From contig NZ_BBXA01000031.1 in assembly GCF_001014975.1 (NCBI RefSeq), forward strand, positions 1 to 64,000: a stretch of DNA of 64,000 bases, in the 5' to 3' direction. The translations under genes and the position numbers were made by a program. This DNA comes from Novosphingobium sp. MD-1 (lineage in GTDB: Bacteria > Pseudomonadota > Alphaproteobacteria > Sphingomonadales > Sphingomonadaceae). A model generated the notes under the pieces. That model made no database searches and had not been told where the DNA came from. It saw only the letters and a list, made by a program, of their open reading frames with translations. This document shows, in pieces, positions 54,903-64,000 of this stretch. Positions within the stretch are counted from its first letter, which is position 1. Every line of letters starts with the position of its first letter.

Positions 54903-55919
54903 ATGAGCACGCTCCCGCATCCTCCGCGCCTCGCACCGCTTCAGGTCGGGCCGGTGCGTATCGATTGTCCGGTGATCCTCGCCCCGATGACCGGGGTTAC
55001 GGACATGCCCTTTCGCACGCTCGTGCGGCGCTTCGGATCGGGCCTTAACGTTACCGAGATGATCGCCAGCCCGGCGATGATCCGCGAGACCCGCCAATCG
55101 CTTCAGAAGGCCGCCTGGGATGCCGTGGAGGAGCCGGTTTCGCTCCAGCTGGCCGGTTGCAACCCGGTCGAGATGGCGGAAGCGGCGAAACTGAACGCCG
55201 ATCGTGGCGCCGCGATCATCGACATCAACATGGGCTGCCCGGTGAAGAAGGTGGTCAACGGCGATGCCGGATCGGCTCTGATGCGCGATCTGCCGCTGGC
55301 CGCTTCGCTGATAGAGGCGACGGTGAAGGCGGTGGACGTGCCCGTTACCGTCAAGATGCGCATGGGCTGGGATCACAACGCGCTGAACGCGCCCGAACTG
55401 GCCCGGATCGCCGAGGATCTCGGCGCCAAGCTGATCACCGTTCACGGCCGCACGCGCAACCAGATGTACAAGGGCAGCGCGGACTGGGCCTTTGTGCGCA
55501 AGGTCAAAGAAGCGGTATCGCTGCCGGTCATCGTCAACGGCGACATCTGCGGCATCGAGGACGTGGCCACCGCGCTGGAACAGAGCGGCGCCGATGGCGT
55601 GATGATCGGGCGCGGCGCCTATGGCAAGCCGTGGCTGCTGGGGCAGATGATGCACTGGCTCCAGACCGGCCAGTTGCGGGCCGATCCATCGATCGACGAA
55701 CAGTATCGGCTGATCGTGGAACACTACCAGGCCATGCTCGAGCACTACGGCGCGGAAACCGGCGTGAAAATGGCGCGCAAGCATCTTGGCTGGTACACCA
55801 AGGGGCTGCCCGGATCGGCCGAATTCCGCAACCGGGTGAACTTCATCGATGACCCGCGCGAAGTGCTCGATAGCCTGGCACGCTTCTACGCGCCCGCGGA
55901 GCATCGCGCGGCGGCATGA
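54903..55919 (+). CDS. dusB: tRNA-dihydrouridine synthase B
   Basis: 338 residues, FMN-dependent enzyme that reduces uridines in the tRNA D loop. [14 protein letters not shown] begins the barrel and the catalytic Cys112 is in [17 protein letters not shown] and [11 protein letters not shown] complete the usual set. Its stop overlaps the ntrB start (ATGA). The dusB-ntrB linkage resembles the known dusB-fis and nifR3-ntrBC arrangements; nifR3 is the older name for this gene in Rhodobacter. Confidence 0.95.
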   Translation: MSTLPHPPRLAPLQVGPVRIDCPVILAPMTGVTDMPFRTLVRRFGSGLNVTEMIASPAMIRETRQSLQKAAWDAVEEPVSLQLAGCNPVEMAEAAKLNADRGAAIIDINMGCPVKKVVNGDAGSALMRDLPLAASLIEATVKAVDVPVTVKMRMGWDHNALNAPELARIAEDLGAKLITVHGRTRNQMYKGSADWAFVRKVKEAVSLPVIVNGDICGIEDVATALEQSGADGVMIGRGAYGKPWLLGQMMHWLQTGQLRADPSIDEQYRLIVEHYQAMLEHYGAETGVKMARKHLGWYTKGLPGSAEFRNRVNFIDDPREVLDSLARFYAPAEHRAAA

Positions 55920-57037
55920 CCGGGGCGGCGGACTGGCGCCTGCCCGACGCGGCCAGGCCGGATGCCAAGCGCCTGATCGGCAGCATGCCGATGGCGGTTC
56001 TGCTGATCGCGCCCGACCTGTCGATCGTCTCCGCCAACCCGGCCGCCGAACAGTTGACGGGGCAGGGAGCGAGCCGCCTCGTGGGGCGCCGCGTGTCGAG
56101 CCTGTTCGAGTTCGACGAACCACTGATCATGAACCGTCTCACGGAAGGCGAGGCGCAGCTTTCCGCGCGCGACGCGCAAGTTCGGATCAACAACCAGCCC
56201 GCGCGCAGGCTTGACGTCATGACCGCGCCGGTGGCGCATACCCCGGGCTGGCAATTGCTCGTGCTGCACGAACCCATCGGGGTCGAGGCGCTGGGCGGCA
56301 GCGTGGGCGGGGCAAGCGATCAGGGCGGGGTAACGCTGCGCGCGCCCGAAGTCTTGGCGCACGAGATCAAGAATCCGCTCGCGGGAATCAGGGGGGCGGC
56401 CCAGCTTCTCAATCGCAAACTGGAAGGAAGCGACCGGGCGCTGACGGAATTGATCACCTCGGAAGTCGACCGCATTGCGAAACTGATCGACCAGATGCAG
56501 TCGCTTTCTCGGCGCAGCCAGGAACCGGCGGTGCCGTGCAATCTGCATGAAGCGGTGCGGCGCGCGCAGGCGGTTATCGCGGCAAGCGACCCGGGCCGGG
56601 TGGTGATCGAAGAGGAGTTCGACCCGTCGCTGCCGCCGATCATGGCCAATCCCGACGCTCTGGTGCAGGTCCTGCTGAATCTTCTGACCAACGCGCGTGA
56701 GGCGTGCGAAGGGCAGACGGACCGCCGCATCGCGGTGCGCACGCGCTTCGCCAGCGGTATCCAGTTGCACACGGGGCCGGAAGGCAAACCCTTGCGCCTG
56801 CCGATCGAACTTCGCGTGAGCGATAACGGGCCTGGCATAGACCCCGCGCTGCGCGACCATATTTTCGAGCCGTTCGTCACCGCCAAGAAGCAGGGGCAGG
56901 GGCTGGGACTGGCGCTGGTGCAGAAGCTGGTGCGTGAAATGAACGGGCGGATCAGCCATGATCGGGACGAGGCACGGGGCTGGACGCATTTCCGCCTGCA
57001 TCTGCCGGTGGCGGGAACGGTGAGAGGACAGGCATGA
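55916..57037 (+). CDS. ntrB: Nitrogen regulation sensor kinase NtrB
   Basis: 373 residues, cytoplasmic (no membrane helix). A PAS-like domain (residues about 20-120) is followed by the H-box with His149 in [19 protein letters not shown], then [16 protein letters not shown] and GQGLGLALV. It phosphorylates NtrC when nitrogen is low, under PII control. ATGA overlaps link it to dusB and ntrC on either side. Confidence 0.95.
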   Translation: MTGAADWRLPDAARPDAKRLIGSMPMAVLLIAPDLSIVSANPAAEQLTGQGASRLVGRRVSSLFEFDEPLIMNRLTEGEAQLSARDAQVRINNQPARRLDVMTAPVAHTPGWQLLVLHEPIGVEALGGSVGGASDQGGVTLRAPEVLAHEIKNPLAGIRGAAQLLNRKLEGSDRALTELITSEVDRIAKLIDQMQSLSRRSQEPAVPCNLHEAVRRAQAVIAASDPGRVVIEEEFDPSLPPIMANPDALVQVLLNLLTNAREACEGQTDRRIAVRTRFASGIQLHTGPEGKPLRLPIELRVSDNGPGIDPALRDHIFEPFVTAKKQGQGLGLALVQKLVREMNGRISHDRDEARGWTHFRLHLPVAGTVRGQA

Positions 57038-58506
57038 AGAAGTACGTCCTGCTGGTGGAGGACGACGCCTCGATCGCCCTGGTCATCACCGCGGCGCTGG
57101 AAGCGGAGGGCTTCCTCGTCGACCGCTGCGACAGCATCGCCGAACGCGACCGGCTGCTGGCCGGCCAGCGCTATGGGCTGATGCTGACCGACGTGATGCT
57201 GACCGATGGCGACGGCATCGAAACGCTGGGACGCGTGCGGCAGGGCTATCCGCGGCTGCCGATCATCATCCTGTCCGCCCAGAACACGCTGGATACCGCC
57301 GTGCGTGCCAGTGATACCGGCGCCTTCGAATATTTCCCGAAGCCTTTCGATCTTGAGGAACTTGTCCGCACCGTGCGCCAGGCTTTTGCCTCGGCGGCGA
57401 CCACGGAAACCGAGAACGAGCACGAAGACGTGCCACAGGCGCTGCCGCTGGTCGGGCGCAGCCAGGCCATGCAGGCGGTCTATCGCATGATCACGCGCGT
57501 CCTGCGCAACGATCTTACCGTCCTGATCCTGGGTGAGTCCGGAACGGGCAAGGAACTGGTCGCCGAAGCGGTCCATCAACTTGGCAATCGCTCCGCCGGG
57601 CCGTTCGTGGCGGTGAACACCGCGGCCATTCCCGGAGAACTGATCGAAAGCGAACTGTTCGGCCACGAAAAAGGCGCGTTCACAGGCGCGGTGGCGCGCC
57701 ATGTCGGCAAGTTCGAGCAGGCGAGCGGCGGCACGCTGTTCCTCGACGAAATCGGCGACATGCCGATGCAGGCGCAGACCAGGTTGCTGCGCGCGCTCCA
57801 GTCCGGGCGGATCCGCCGCGTCGGCGGGCGTGACGAAATCACGCTGGATTGCCGTATCATCGCGGCCACCAACAAGGATCTGCTGCCGATGATCGCGGCC
57901 GGGCAGTTCCGCGAAGATCTGTACTACCGCCTTGCGGTCGTGCCGATCGAATTGCCCCCCTTGCGCGATCGGGCGGACGATATCGAGGCGTTGTCGCGGC
58001 ATTTCCTGTTCCAGGCCGCGTCCGAAGGGCTGCCGCGCCGCCAGCTTTCGCCCGGCGGCGTGGCCTTGCTCGCCCAGCAACCGTGGCGCGGCAACGTGCG
58101 TGAACTGCGCAACTTCATCTATCGCCTCGCGCTGCTGGCGCGCGACGAAGTGATTGACGCCAGCGCGATCGAGCCCCTGCTGATCCAGGACGGTCCGGCA
58201 TCCCCTCGGCCAGTCGAAGACATCGGCGCGCACGCCACGGCCAGCGGCGGCACGACGGGTGAGGGCGGGGCGACCGATTTCGCCTCCGCGCTGGCGCACT
58301 GGTTGGAGCAGGCGCGTCCCGCAGCTGGTGCTCTCTATGATGAGGCGCTGGCCGCCTTCGAAAAGCCGCTGTTCCTTCATGCCTTGTCGCAGACCGGCGG
58401 AAACCAGCTGCGCGCGGCCCACTTGCTGGGGATCAATCGCAACACCTTGCGCAAACGTCTGGCCGAACTGGGCATCCATCCCGACGAGGCGATCCAGCGC
58501 GTCTGA
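57034..58506 (+). CDS. ntrC: Nitrogen regulation response regulator NtrC
   Basis: 490 residues. A receiver with phospho-acceptor Asp53 ([11 protein letters not shown]), a sigma-54 AAA+ domain with Walker A GESGTGKE (167-174), the GAFTGA loop (214-219) that contacts sigma-54, and a C-terminal Fis-type helix-turn-helix ([20 protein letters not shown]). All features needed to activate sigma-54 promoters are intact, unlike NtrX downstream. It overlaps the ntrB stop. Confidence 0.97.
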   Translation: MKKYVLLVEDDASIALVITAALEAEGFLVDRCDSIAERDRLLAGQRYGLMLTDVMLTDGDGIETLGRVRQGYPRLPIIILSAQNTLDTAVRASDTGAFEYFPKPFDLEELVRTVRQAFASAATTETENEHEDVPQALPLVGRSQAMQAVYRMITRVLRNDLTVLILGESGTGKELVAEAVHQLGNRSAGPFVAVNTAAIPGELIESELFGHEKGAFTGAVARHVGKFEQASGGTLFLDEIGDMPMQAQTRLLRALQSGRIRRVGGRDEITLDCRIIAATNKDLLPMIAAGQFREDLYYRLAVVPIELPPLRDRADDIEALSRHFLFQAASEGLPRRQLSPGGVALLAQQPWRGNVRELRNFIYRLALLARDEVIDASAIEPLLIQDGPASPRPVEDIGAHATASGGTTGEGGATDFASALAHWLEQARPAAGALYDEALAAFEKPLFLHALSQTGGNQLRAAHLLGINRNTLRKRLAELGIHPDEAIQRV

Positions 58507-58585
58507 TTTCCGGATCGTTCCACTTCCGGCCGAACGGCAGAATTTACTTGCGCTTGTGCAACAGCGGTGTTGTATATGAGCAACT

Positions 58586-60832
58586 ATGGTTGGTGAAGGC
58601 AAAGCTGGCGTGAACCGCTCGCCGCGCTGGTGGCGGCGCTTGCTGATCGGCCTGCGGCGCGCCAACGTGTTCTTTCTGTTGGAACTCGTCGCCACGACCG
58701 CGCTTGTCGCCATGCTGGCGGTAAGCTGGATGGCGGTCAGCGCCAATACTGCCAGCAACCAGTTGCTGCCTTCGCGGCTGACGTCCACGCTGCTGATCGG
58801 CACGCTGGTTCCGGCCATGGCGCTGATCGTGCTTGTGGGCCGGCGGATCGCGCTGCGCCGTGCCAAACAGAGTGGTCTGGGCGCCAGTGGGCGCCTGCAC
58901 GTCCGCCTTGTCTGGCTGTTTTCGCTGATCGCCGCGATCCCGACCCTGCTGGTGGTGATCTTCGCCTCGCTGCTGTTCCAGTCGGGCGTGGAGTTCTGGT
59001 TTTCCGACAACTCGCGCGGAATGCTGGAGAACGCCAACAGTCTGGCGCGCGGATACTACGCGGACAAGCTGCGCGATGTCGGCAACGAAAGCGTAGCCAT
59101 GGCCAGCGATATGCGCGCCTATCTGAACCAGACGCCGATCACCAGCCAGGACTTTGCCGAGGGGTATTCGTGGCAGGTGATAAGCCGCAAGCTGAACGAA
59201 TCCGCGCTGATCGAAAAGGGACCGGACGGCAATTTGCGCACCGCCGCCATTGTCGATCCCAACAGCGACGAGAGCCGCGAGCGGATCACGCCCGACGATA
59301 TGAAACGGCTCAATGCGGGCGAAGCCGTGGTGGTCAAGGCTTCCGCCCAGCGGATCGAGGCGATCTCCACGGTCGATCCCGTGCGGGGCATTTATCTTTA
59401 TGTCGCGCGCAATTCCGATACCTTGGCGCTCAACCAATGGGCGCGCGCGCAGAGCGTGCTCAAGGCCTATGACATTCTCAGCGGCCGCGCGCGCGCGCTG
59501 CAGTTGCGATTCAACCTCGCGCTGCTCACGATCAGCCTGGCGCTCGTGGGGCTGGCGGTGTGGGTGGCGCTGCGCTTCGCCGACCGGCAGGTTTCTCCGC
59601 TGGTGGAACTGGTGTCCGCCGCGCGGACGGTGGGTAGCGGCAATTTCTCCATGCGCGTGGCGCATCGCGGTGGCACCGACGAAATCGCGCTGCTTGCGCG
59701 CGCGTTCAACCGCATGACCGCGCAACTTGAAGGACAGACGCAGGCGCTGGTCAGCGCCAACAGCCAGCTCGAGGTGCGCCGCGCCTTCATCGAGGCGGTG
59801 CTGGAATCAATTACCGCCGGCATTATTTCGGTCGGACCTGACGGGACCATCCAGCTCGTGAACAGTTCGGCGCAAAAGCTCCTGCAGGCGGCGGGCGCGC
59901 CCGATCTGCTCGGCCGCCCGCTGGACCGGATCGCCCCGCAGTTCTCCCAGCTTGCCGCCAGCGGCCAGCACGGTGGCATCGTTCAGTATGCCAAGGGCGG
60001 CGATCTGCTGACGCTGGCAGTGAAAATCACCGCCGATCGCAACGGCCACGTCATCACCTTCGAGGACATCACCCGCCAGTTGCTGGACCAGCGGCGCGCG
60101 GCCTGGTCCGACGTGGCGCGCCGGATCGCGCACGAGATCAAGAACCCGCTGACGCCGATCCAGCTTGCCACCGAACGCCTGCGCCGCCGCTATGGAAGGC
60201 AAATCACCACCGACCCGGAGCTGTTCGAGGAACTGACCAGCACCATCATCCGGCAAGTGGGCGATCTGCGGAAGATGGTCGACGAATTCTCGTCGTTCGC
60301 GCGGTTGCCCAAGCCCGTGTTCAGGGCCGAGGATGCGAGCGATCTCGTGCGGCAGGCGCTGTTCCTTCAGGAAGTGGCGCATACCGAGATCACCTATAGC
60401 TTCAGTTCCGACGGGGATTCGGCCGCTATCCAGTGCGATCGGCACCAGTTCGGCCAGGCGATGACCAACGTGCTCAAGAACGCGGCGGAAGCGATCGACA
60501 GCCGGGCGCGCAAGGAGGATGTCGATTTCAGGGGGCGCATCGCCGTGCACCTGGCCAGCACCGATACCGCCGTTACCGTCACCGTCACCGACAACGGGAT
60601 CGGCCTTCCGGCGGAGCGCGAGCGCATCCTGGAACCGTATATGACCACGCGCGAGAAGGGCACCGGTCTGGGGCTCGCCATCGTGAACAAGATCGTCGAG
60701 GAACACGGCGGGGAAATGACGTTCTCATCGGCGGATGAAGGTGGCACGTGCGTCTCCATGCGCTTCGCGCGCGAGCCGCAATCCGAAGCGGCGGCGGCAC
60801 CGGAACCACCTGGCGTCGTCACGGTCTCCTGA
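58586..60832 (+). CDS. ntrY: Nitrogen/redox sensor kinase NtrY
   Basis: 748 residues. Three N-terminal membrane helices, a periplasmic sensor region, a fourth helix (about residues 305-330), HAMP, PAS and kinase domains with His516 in [20 protein letters not shown]-box NVLKNAAEA and GTGLGLAIV. NtrY-NtrX systems respond to nitrogen and oxygen/redox state and affect the cell envelope. No strong ribosome site precedes the ATG at 58586; a GTG at 58611 is an alternative. It is separated from ntrC by 79 bp. Confidence 0.94.
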   Translation: MVGEGKAGVNRSPRWWRRLLIGLRRANVFFLLELVATTALVAMLAVSWMAVSANTASNQLLPSRLTSTLLIGTLVPAMALIVLVGRRIALRRAKQSGLGASGRLHVRLVWLFSLIAAIPTLLVVIFASLLFQSGVEFWFSDNSRGMLENANSLARGYYADKLRDVGNESVAMASDMRAYLNQTPITSQDFAEGYSWQVISRKLNESALIEKGPDGNLRTAAIVDPNSDESRERITPDDMKRLNAGEAVVVKASAQRIEAISTVDPVRGIYLYVARNSDTLALNQWARAQSVLKAYDILSGRARALQLRFNLALLTISLALVGLAVWVALRFADRQVSPLVELVSAARTVGSGNFSMRVAHRGGTDEIALLARAFNRMTAQLEGQTQALVSANSQLEVRRAFIEAVLESITAGIISVGPDGTIQLVNSSAQKLLQAAGAPDLLGRPLDRIAPQFSQLAASGQHGGIVQYAKGGDLLTLAVKITADRNGHVITFEDITRQLLDQRRAAWSDVARRIAHEIKNPLTPIQLATERLRRRYGRQITTDPELFEELTSTIIRQVGDLRKMVDEFSSFARLPKPVFRAEDASDLVRQALFLQEVAHTEITYSFSSDGDSAAIQCDRHQFGQAMTNVLKNAAEAIDSRARKEDVDFRGRIAVHLASTDTAVTVTVTDNGIGLPAERERILEPYMTTREKGTGLGLAIVNKIVEEHGGEMTFSSADEGGTCVSMRFAREPQSEAAAAPEPPGVVTVS

Positions 60833-60850
60833 ACCGGCGCGTGAAATCAA

Positions 60851-60884
60851 GATTTACGGAACCTGCTCGATTTACGGAACCCGC
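60851..60884. repeat. Tandem 16-bp direct repeat before ntrX
   Basis: GATTTACGGAACCTGC (60851-60866) and GATTTACGGAACCCGC (60869-60884) differ at one base and are 18 bp apart. They fill the ntrY-ntrX gap and end 2 bp before the ntrX ATG. The ACGGAAC cores are the only ribosome-site-like sequence, so the repeat covers the initiation region. Confidence 0.85.
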
Positions 60885-60886
60885 AC

Positions 60887-62272
60887 ATGGCACTCGATAT
60901 CCTGATCGTTGACGATGAACGCGATATTCGCGAACTCGTCGCGGGCGTCCTCAGCGACGAAGGCTATGGCTGCCGTCTTGCCGCCGACAGCACCGCCGCG
61001 CTGGCGGCGATCGACGAGCGCCGGCCCAGCCTCGTCCTGCTCGACGTATGGCTTCACGGCAGCCCGATGGACGGGCTGGAAGTGCTGGACGAGATCAAGA
61101 AGCGCGAGCCGGAACTGCCGGTGATCATCTTTTCCGGTCATGGCGGCATCGATACCGCGGTATCCGCGATCAGCCGCGGCGCGATGGACTTCATCGAAAA
61201 GCCGTTCGAGGCGGAACGCCTGTTGTTGCTGGTCGAGCGCGCCACCGAGACCGAAAGACTCCGTCGCGAGAACGCGCGGCTGCGCAGCGGCTTTGCCACC
61301 GCTGACGAGTTCACCGGCAACAGTTCCTCGATCAATGCGGTGCGCGCCACGCTGAAGCGCGTGGCCAACACCGGCAGCCGCCTGCTGATTTCAGGCCCGG
61401 CGGGATCGGGCAAGGAAGTGGCCGCGCGCCTTCTTCACAGCTGGAGCCCGCGCGCGCAAAGCGCGTTCGTCACGGTCAATTCCGCCCGGATCACGCCCGA
61501 ACGGTTCGAACAGGAACTGTTCGGGGAAGAAGCCGATGGCAAGCTGGTTCGGGCCGGGCTGCTCGAAATGGCCGATGGTGGCACGCTGTTTCTCGATGAA
61601 GTCGCGGACATGCCGCCTTCCAGCCAGGCGCGCATCCTGCGCGTGCTGACGGAACAATCGTTCGTGCGCGTGGGCGGGCATCGCCAGATCCGCGTGGACG
61701 TGCGCGTGGTCTCGTCGTCGTCACGTCCGCTGGAAAAGGAAATCGCCGAACGACGCTTTCGCGAGGACCTTTACTACCGGCTCAATGTCGTGCCGGTGAC
61801 GATTCCCTCGCTGGCGGAACGGCGCGACGATATTCCCGCGCTGGTGGACCATTTCTTCACCCGCTACGCCACCGAGCAGGGAATTACCCCGCCGGCCATA
61901 TCGCCAGAGGCCATGGCCGCGCTGCAAAGCCACGACTGGCCCGGCAACGTGCGCGAACTGCGCAATGTCGTGGAACGGACCGTCATCCTGGCACCGCGCG
62001 ACCGGTTGGGACGGATCGATTCCGACATGCTGCCGTCCGAAATCGTCAGCGGCCGCCTGGGGGCGGAAGCGGGTACGCCGGCGCTGATGGGCGTGCCGCT
62101 GCGCGAAGCGCGCGAGAACTTCGAGCGGGAATATCTCAAGGTCCAGATCCGGCGCTTTTCGGGCAATATCTCGAAAACCGCGAACTTCATCGGCATGGAG
62201 CGCTCGGCGCTGCACCGCAAGCTCAAGCTGCTGGGCATGGTCGACCGGCGCGAAGACGAAATCGACGACTGA
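60887..62272 (+). CDS. ntrX: Response regulator NtrX
   Basis: 461 residues. The receiver has Asp53 (LLDVWLHGSPMDG), the AAA+ domain has Walker A GPAGSGKE (170-177), and the C-terminus has a Fis-type helix-turn-helix (GNISKTANFIGMERSALHRK). The sigma-54 contact loop GAFTGA, expected near residues 213-225, is replaced by LFGEEADGKLVRAGLLEMA. It therefore probably cannot open sigma-54 promoters and acts as an ordinary DNA-binding regulator, as proposed for NtrX in some Alphaproteobacteria. It starts directly after the direct repeat. Confidence 0.95.
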   Translation: MALDILIVDDERDIRELVAGVLSDEGYGCRLAADSTAALAAIDERRPSLVLLDVWLHGSPMDGLEVLDEIKKREPELPVIIFSGHGGIDTAVSAISRGAMDFIEKPFEAERLLLLVERATETERLRRENARLRSGFATADEFTGNSSSINAVRATLKRVANTGSRLLISGPAGSGKEVAARLLHSWSPRAQSAFVTVNSARITPERFEQELFGEEADGKLVRAGLLEMADGGTLFLDEVADMPPSSQARILRVLTEQSFVRVGGHRQIRVDVRVVSSSSRPLEKEIAERRFREDLYYRLNVVPVTIPSLAERRDDIPALVDHFFTRYATEQGITPPAISPEAMAALQSHDWPGNVRELRNVVERTVILAPRDRLGRIDSDMLPSEIVSGRLGAEAGTPALMGVPLREARENFEREYLKVQIRRFSGNISKTANFIGMERSALHRKLKLLGMVDRREDEIDD

Positions 62273-62307
62273 TTTCCGACGGCGAGGGGGCAATTGCGTT
62301 TTCTGTC

Positions 62308-62342
62308 GGAACTCTTGCGCATTTTCCAAGTTTACGCGCAAG
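62308..62342 (+). promoter_or_regulatory. Candidate EcfG-type promoter and inverted repeat upstream of hfq
   Basis: GGAAC (62308-62312) is followed 17 bp later by GTTT (62330-62333), close to the alphaproteobacterial general-stress sigma (EcfG) pattern GGAAC-N16-CGTT, with one mismatch. Within and beyond it lie CTTGCGC (62314-62320) and GCGCAAG (62336-62342), a perfect 7-bp inverted repeat with 15-bp spacing that could be an operator. hfq starts at 62459, leaving a leader of over 100 nt. Confidence 0.4.
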
Positions 62343-62458
62343 GGTTCCCGCAATAAGAGAGTCATCGAAACCGGCTTGAACGGGTTCCGGCGACGGAGCT
62401 TCGAACACGCCAGATCGCGACGCCACAAAGGGCGCGCCAATACGAAGGAGTCACAAGA

Positions 62459-63040
62459 ATGACCGGCAAGACACTTTCCGCACGTCCGCGCGCCAAGGCC
62501 GAAGCGGCTCCCGCGGCCGAAACGGCCCCCGCACCCCAGTCCGGCGCGCCGGCAGGCGGGGCCAAGGGCCAGAACCTTCAGGACCTTTTCCTGAACCACC
62601 TGCGCAAGAACAAGATCCCCGTCACCATGTTCCTGGTGAAGGGCGTGAAGCTGCAGGGCATCGTGACGTGGTTCGACAATTTCTCCATCCTGCTCCGCCG
62701 GGATGGGCAATCGCAGCTTGTCTACAAGCACGCGATTTCCACGATCATGCCGGGTCAGCAGCTTTCCGTGGCGCACTTCCAGGGCGCGAATGACGAAGGC
62801 GGCCGCAAGCGGCTGTTGCAGGAAGTGTTCCTGTCGAGCGTGCGCGATGCCGGCGTGCAGGTGACGATGTTCCTCGTCAACGGCGTGATGCTGCAGGGCA
62901 AGGTCGCGGCCTATGACCTGTTCTGCATGCTGCTGGAGCGCGAAGGCTACGTCCAGCTTGCCTACAAGCACGCGGTTTCCACCATCCAGCCCGCAGGCCA
63001 TGTCGACCTGACCGGCGATTGGGACGGCGAAAGCGCCTGA
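62459..63040 (+). CDS. hfq: RNA chaperone Hfq with two tandem Sm domains
   Basis: 193 residues, about twice normal Hfq. An Ala/Pro-rich tail (1-35) precedes Sm domain 1 (residues 36-99) and Sm domain 2 (116-179). Both end with the YKHA motif (Tyr89-Lys90-His91 and Tyr169-Lys170-His171) of the proximal uridine pocket. Domain 1 keeps rim-like basic residues (LRKNK) and Lys64 (K31 in E. coli). Domain 2 has VRDAG at the rim and Met144 at the K31 position, and Leu154 where Gln41 sits in E. coli. Three chains would give a six-domain ring with alternating faces. GAAGGAG precedes the start. Confidence 0.96.
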   Translation: MTGKTLSARPRAKAEAAPAAETAPAPQSGAPAGGAKGQNLQDLFLNHLRKNKIPVTMFLVKGVKLQGIVTWFDNFSILLRRDGQSQLVYKHAISTIMPGQQLSVAHFQGANDEGGRKRLLQEVFLSSVRDAGVQVTMFLVNGVMLQGKVAAYDLFCMLLEREGYVQLAYKHAVSTIQPAGHVDLTGDWDGESA

Positions 63041-63064
63041 CCCGGTGGCTTCGGACGCGTCCTG

Positions 63065-64000
63065 ATGAGTTCGTTCGAGTTCGGGAACCGCTCCGAAGAA
63101 CAGCGCAATGAAGTGGCCCGCGGCGCCCGCGCGCTTGTCGTCCTGCCGGATATCCGGCAGCGCGGCGGCGGGCTGGGCGACGATACCGAGGCGCGCCTGG
63201 AAGAAGGGAAGGGGCTGGCCCTCGCGATCGGAATCGAGGTGGTCGACGCTTTCGTCCTGCCGATCCGCGCGGTGCGTCCCGCCACCCTGTTCGGCGAAGG
63301 GCAAGTGGAACGGATGGCGGTTGCCGCCAACCAGTCCGATGCCGAACTCGTCATCGTCGATGGCGCGCTTTCGGCGATCCAGCAGCGCAATCTCGAAGAC
63401 AAGCTCAAGCGCAAGGTCATCGACCGCACCGGCCTGATCCTCGAGATCTTCGGCGAGCGTGCGGCGACTGCCGAAGGGCGCTTGCAGGTCGAACTCGCCC
63501 ATCTCGATTACCAGGCGGGGCGGCTCGTGCGCAGCTGGACCCACCTTGAACGCCAGCGCGGCGGCTTCGGCTTCCTGGGCGGTCCGGGCGAGACCCAGAT
63601 CGAGGCCGACCGGCGCCTGATCCGCAACCGCATGGCGCGCATCCGCCGCGAACTGGAGCAGGTCCGCCGCACGCGCGGGCTCCACCGTGACCGGCGCCAG
63701 CGCGCGCCCTGGCCGATCATCGCGCTGGTCGGCTACACCAACGCGGGCAAGTCCACGCTGTTCAACCGCCTGACCGGCGCCGGCGTCATGGCCGAAGACC
63801 TGCTGTTCGCCACGCTGGACCCCACGATGCGGGCGATCCGCCTGCCGGGCGTTGAAAAGGCGATCCTTTCCGATACCGTGGGTTTCATTTCCGATCTGCC
63901 GACCCAGCTTATCGCCGCTTTCCGCGCCACGCTGGAGGAAGTGACGGCGGCGGACGTCATCGTCCATGTCCGCGATATCGCCAACCCGGCCACGTCCGCG
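63065..64000 (+). CDS. hflX: GTPase HflX, 3' end outside window
   Basis: 312 codons are present; family proteins are about 430 residues, so the end is off the right edge. The N-terminal HflX domain (TLFGEGQVERM) and GGFGFLGGPGETQIEADRR are typical, and the GTPase Walker A GYTNAGKST begins at residue 223, with SDTVGFISDLP as the switch region. HflX rescues stalled ribosomes under stress. It follows hfq by 24 bp, the conserved hfq-hflX pairing, but has a weak ribosome site, suggesting coupling to hfq. Confidence 0.95.
   Translation, partial: MSSFEFGNRSEEQRNEVARGARALVVLPDIRQRGGGLGDDTEARLEEGKGLALAIGIEVVDAFVLPIRAVRPATLFGEGQVERMAVAANQSDAELVIVDGALSAIQQRNLEDKLKRKVIDRTGLILEIFGERAATAEGRLQVELAHLDYQAGRLVRSWTHLERQRGGFGFLGGPGETQIEADRRLIRNRMARIRRELEQVRRTRGLHRDRRQRAPWPIIALVGYTNAGKSTLFNRLTGAGVMAEDLLFATLDPTMRAIRLPGVEKAILSDTVGFISDLPTQLIAAFRATLEEVTAADVIVHVRDIANPATSA

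Noticed and set aside
56320..59037. A 905-codon minus-strand reading opposite ntrB, ntrC and ntrY
   Set aside because: Same artefact; the sense proteins have complete kinase and AAA+ motifs.
61721..63967. A 748-codon minus-strand reading opposite ntrX, hfq and hflX
   Set aside because: It spans several clear genes in the opposite direction; low-complexity composition indicates a GC artefact.

Overview
The window is a contiguous piece of a GC-rich alphaproteobacterial chromosome, most likely from Sphingomonadales and probably Novosphingobium or a close relative. The reasons are an Entner-Doudoroff operon (zwf-pgl-edd-glk), a PdhB with an N-terminal lipoyl domain, a fused IspDF, the dusB-ntrB-ntrC-ntrY-ntrX-hfq-hflX order, sphingomonad-type TonB receptor and Flp pilins, and an Hfq made of two Sm domains. 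No insertion sequence, prophage, CRISPR array or rRNA gene was seen. There is one tRNA gene, tRNA-Arg(ACG).

Layout. (1) 1-2731, minus strand: a Tm-1-like/UPF0261 protein, a biotin carrier protein and a biotin carboxylase cut by the window edge, all overlapping by ATGA. (2) 2832-17381, plus strand: a catabolic island with an IclR regulator, a zinc-independent MDR oxidoreductase, a VOC protein, an MFS transporter, an AraC regulator, a TonB receptor, three tandem cupins of the 2,4'-dihydroxyacetophenone dioxygenase family, a Rieske oxygenase, two SDRs, an exported metallo-beta-lactamase-fold hydrolase, a zinc alcohol dehydrogenase and an NTF2-like protein. (3) 17389-19447, minus strand: an OmpR-type two-component pair. 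(4) 19695-26320: a GH13 alpha-glucosidase, then zwf-pgl-edd-glk, so a maltooligosaccharide could be split to glucose and sent into the Entner-Doudoroff route. (5) 26436-28100: a PaaG-like isomerase, CsaA-like and DUF488 proteins.

(6) 28108-36342: aroB and aroK on the minus strand; a previously easy-to-miss 47-residue membrane protein overlapping a large exported protein, xerD, accA and an M48 peptidase on the plus strand; three Flp pilin genes on the minus strand. (7) 36485-45432: mutT, tRNA-Arg, pdhA-pdhB, a degenerate squalene/phytoene-synthase-like protein, an EF-hand protein, a lower-GC S9 peptidase, trmFO and a YhhN family protein. (8) 45463-55919: a REP-like inverted repeat, DUF952-gyrA, an exported repeat protein, carbonic anhydrase, lipA, a RatA/COQ10 protein, cinA C-terminal domain, ispDF and dusB. 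(9) 55916-64000: ntrB, ntrC, ntrY, ntrX, tandem-domain hfq and the start of hflX, a nitrogen/redox and RNA regulatory block.

The two places most worth following up are the triple-cupin island, which looks like a dedicated uptake-plus-cleavage route for an unidentified, probably aromatic or ketonic compound, and the tandem Hfq, whose second Sm domain has lost rim and distal-face residues while keeping the proximal Lys-His pocket. Smaller signals are a 16-bp direct repeat placed directly before ntrX, an NtrX without the GAFTGA loop, and several palindromes in promoter positions.
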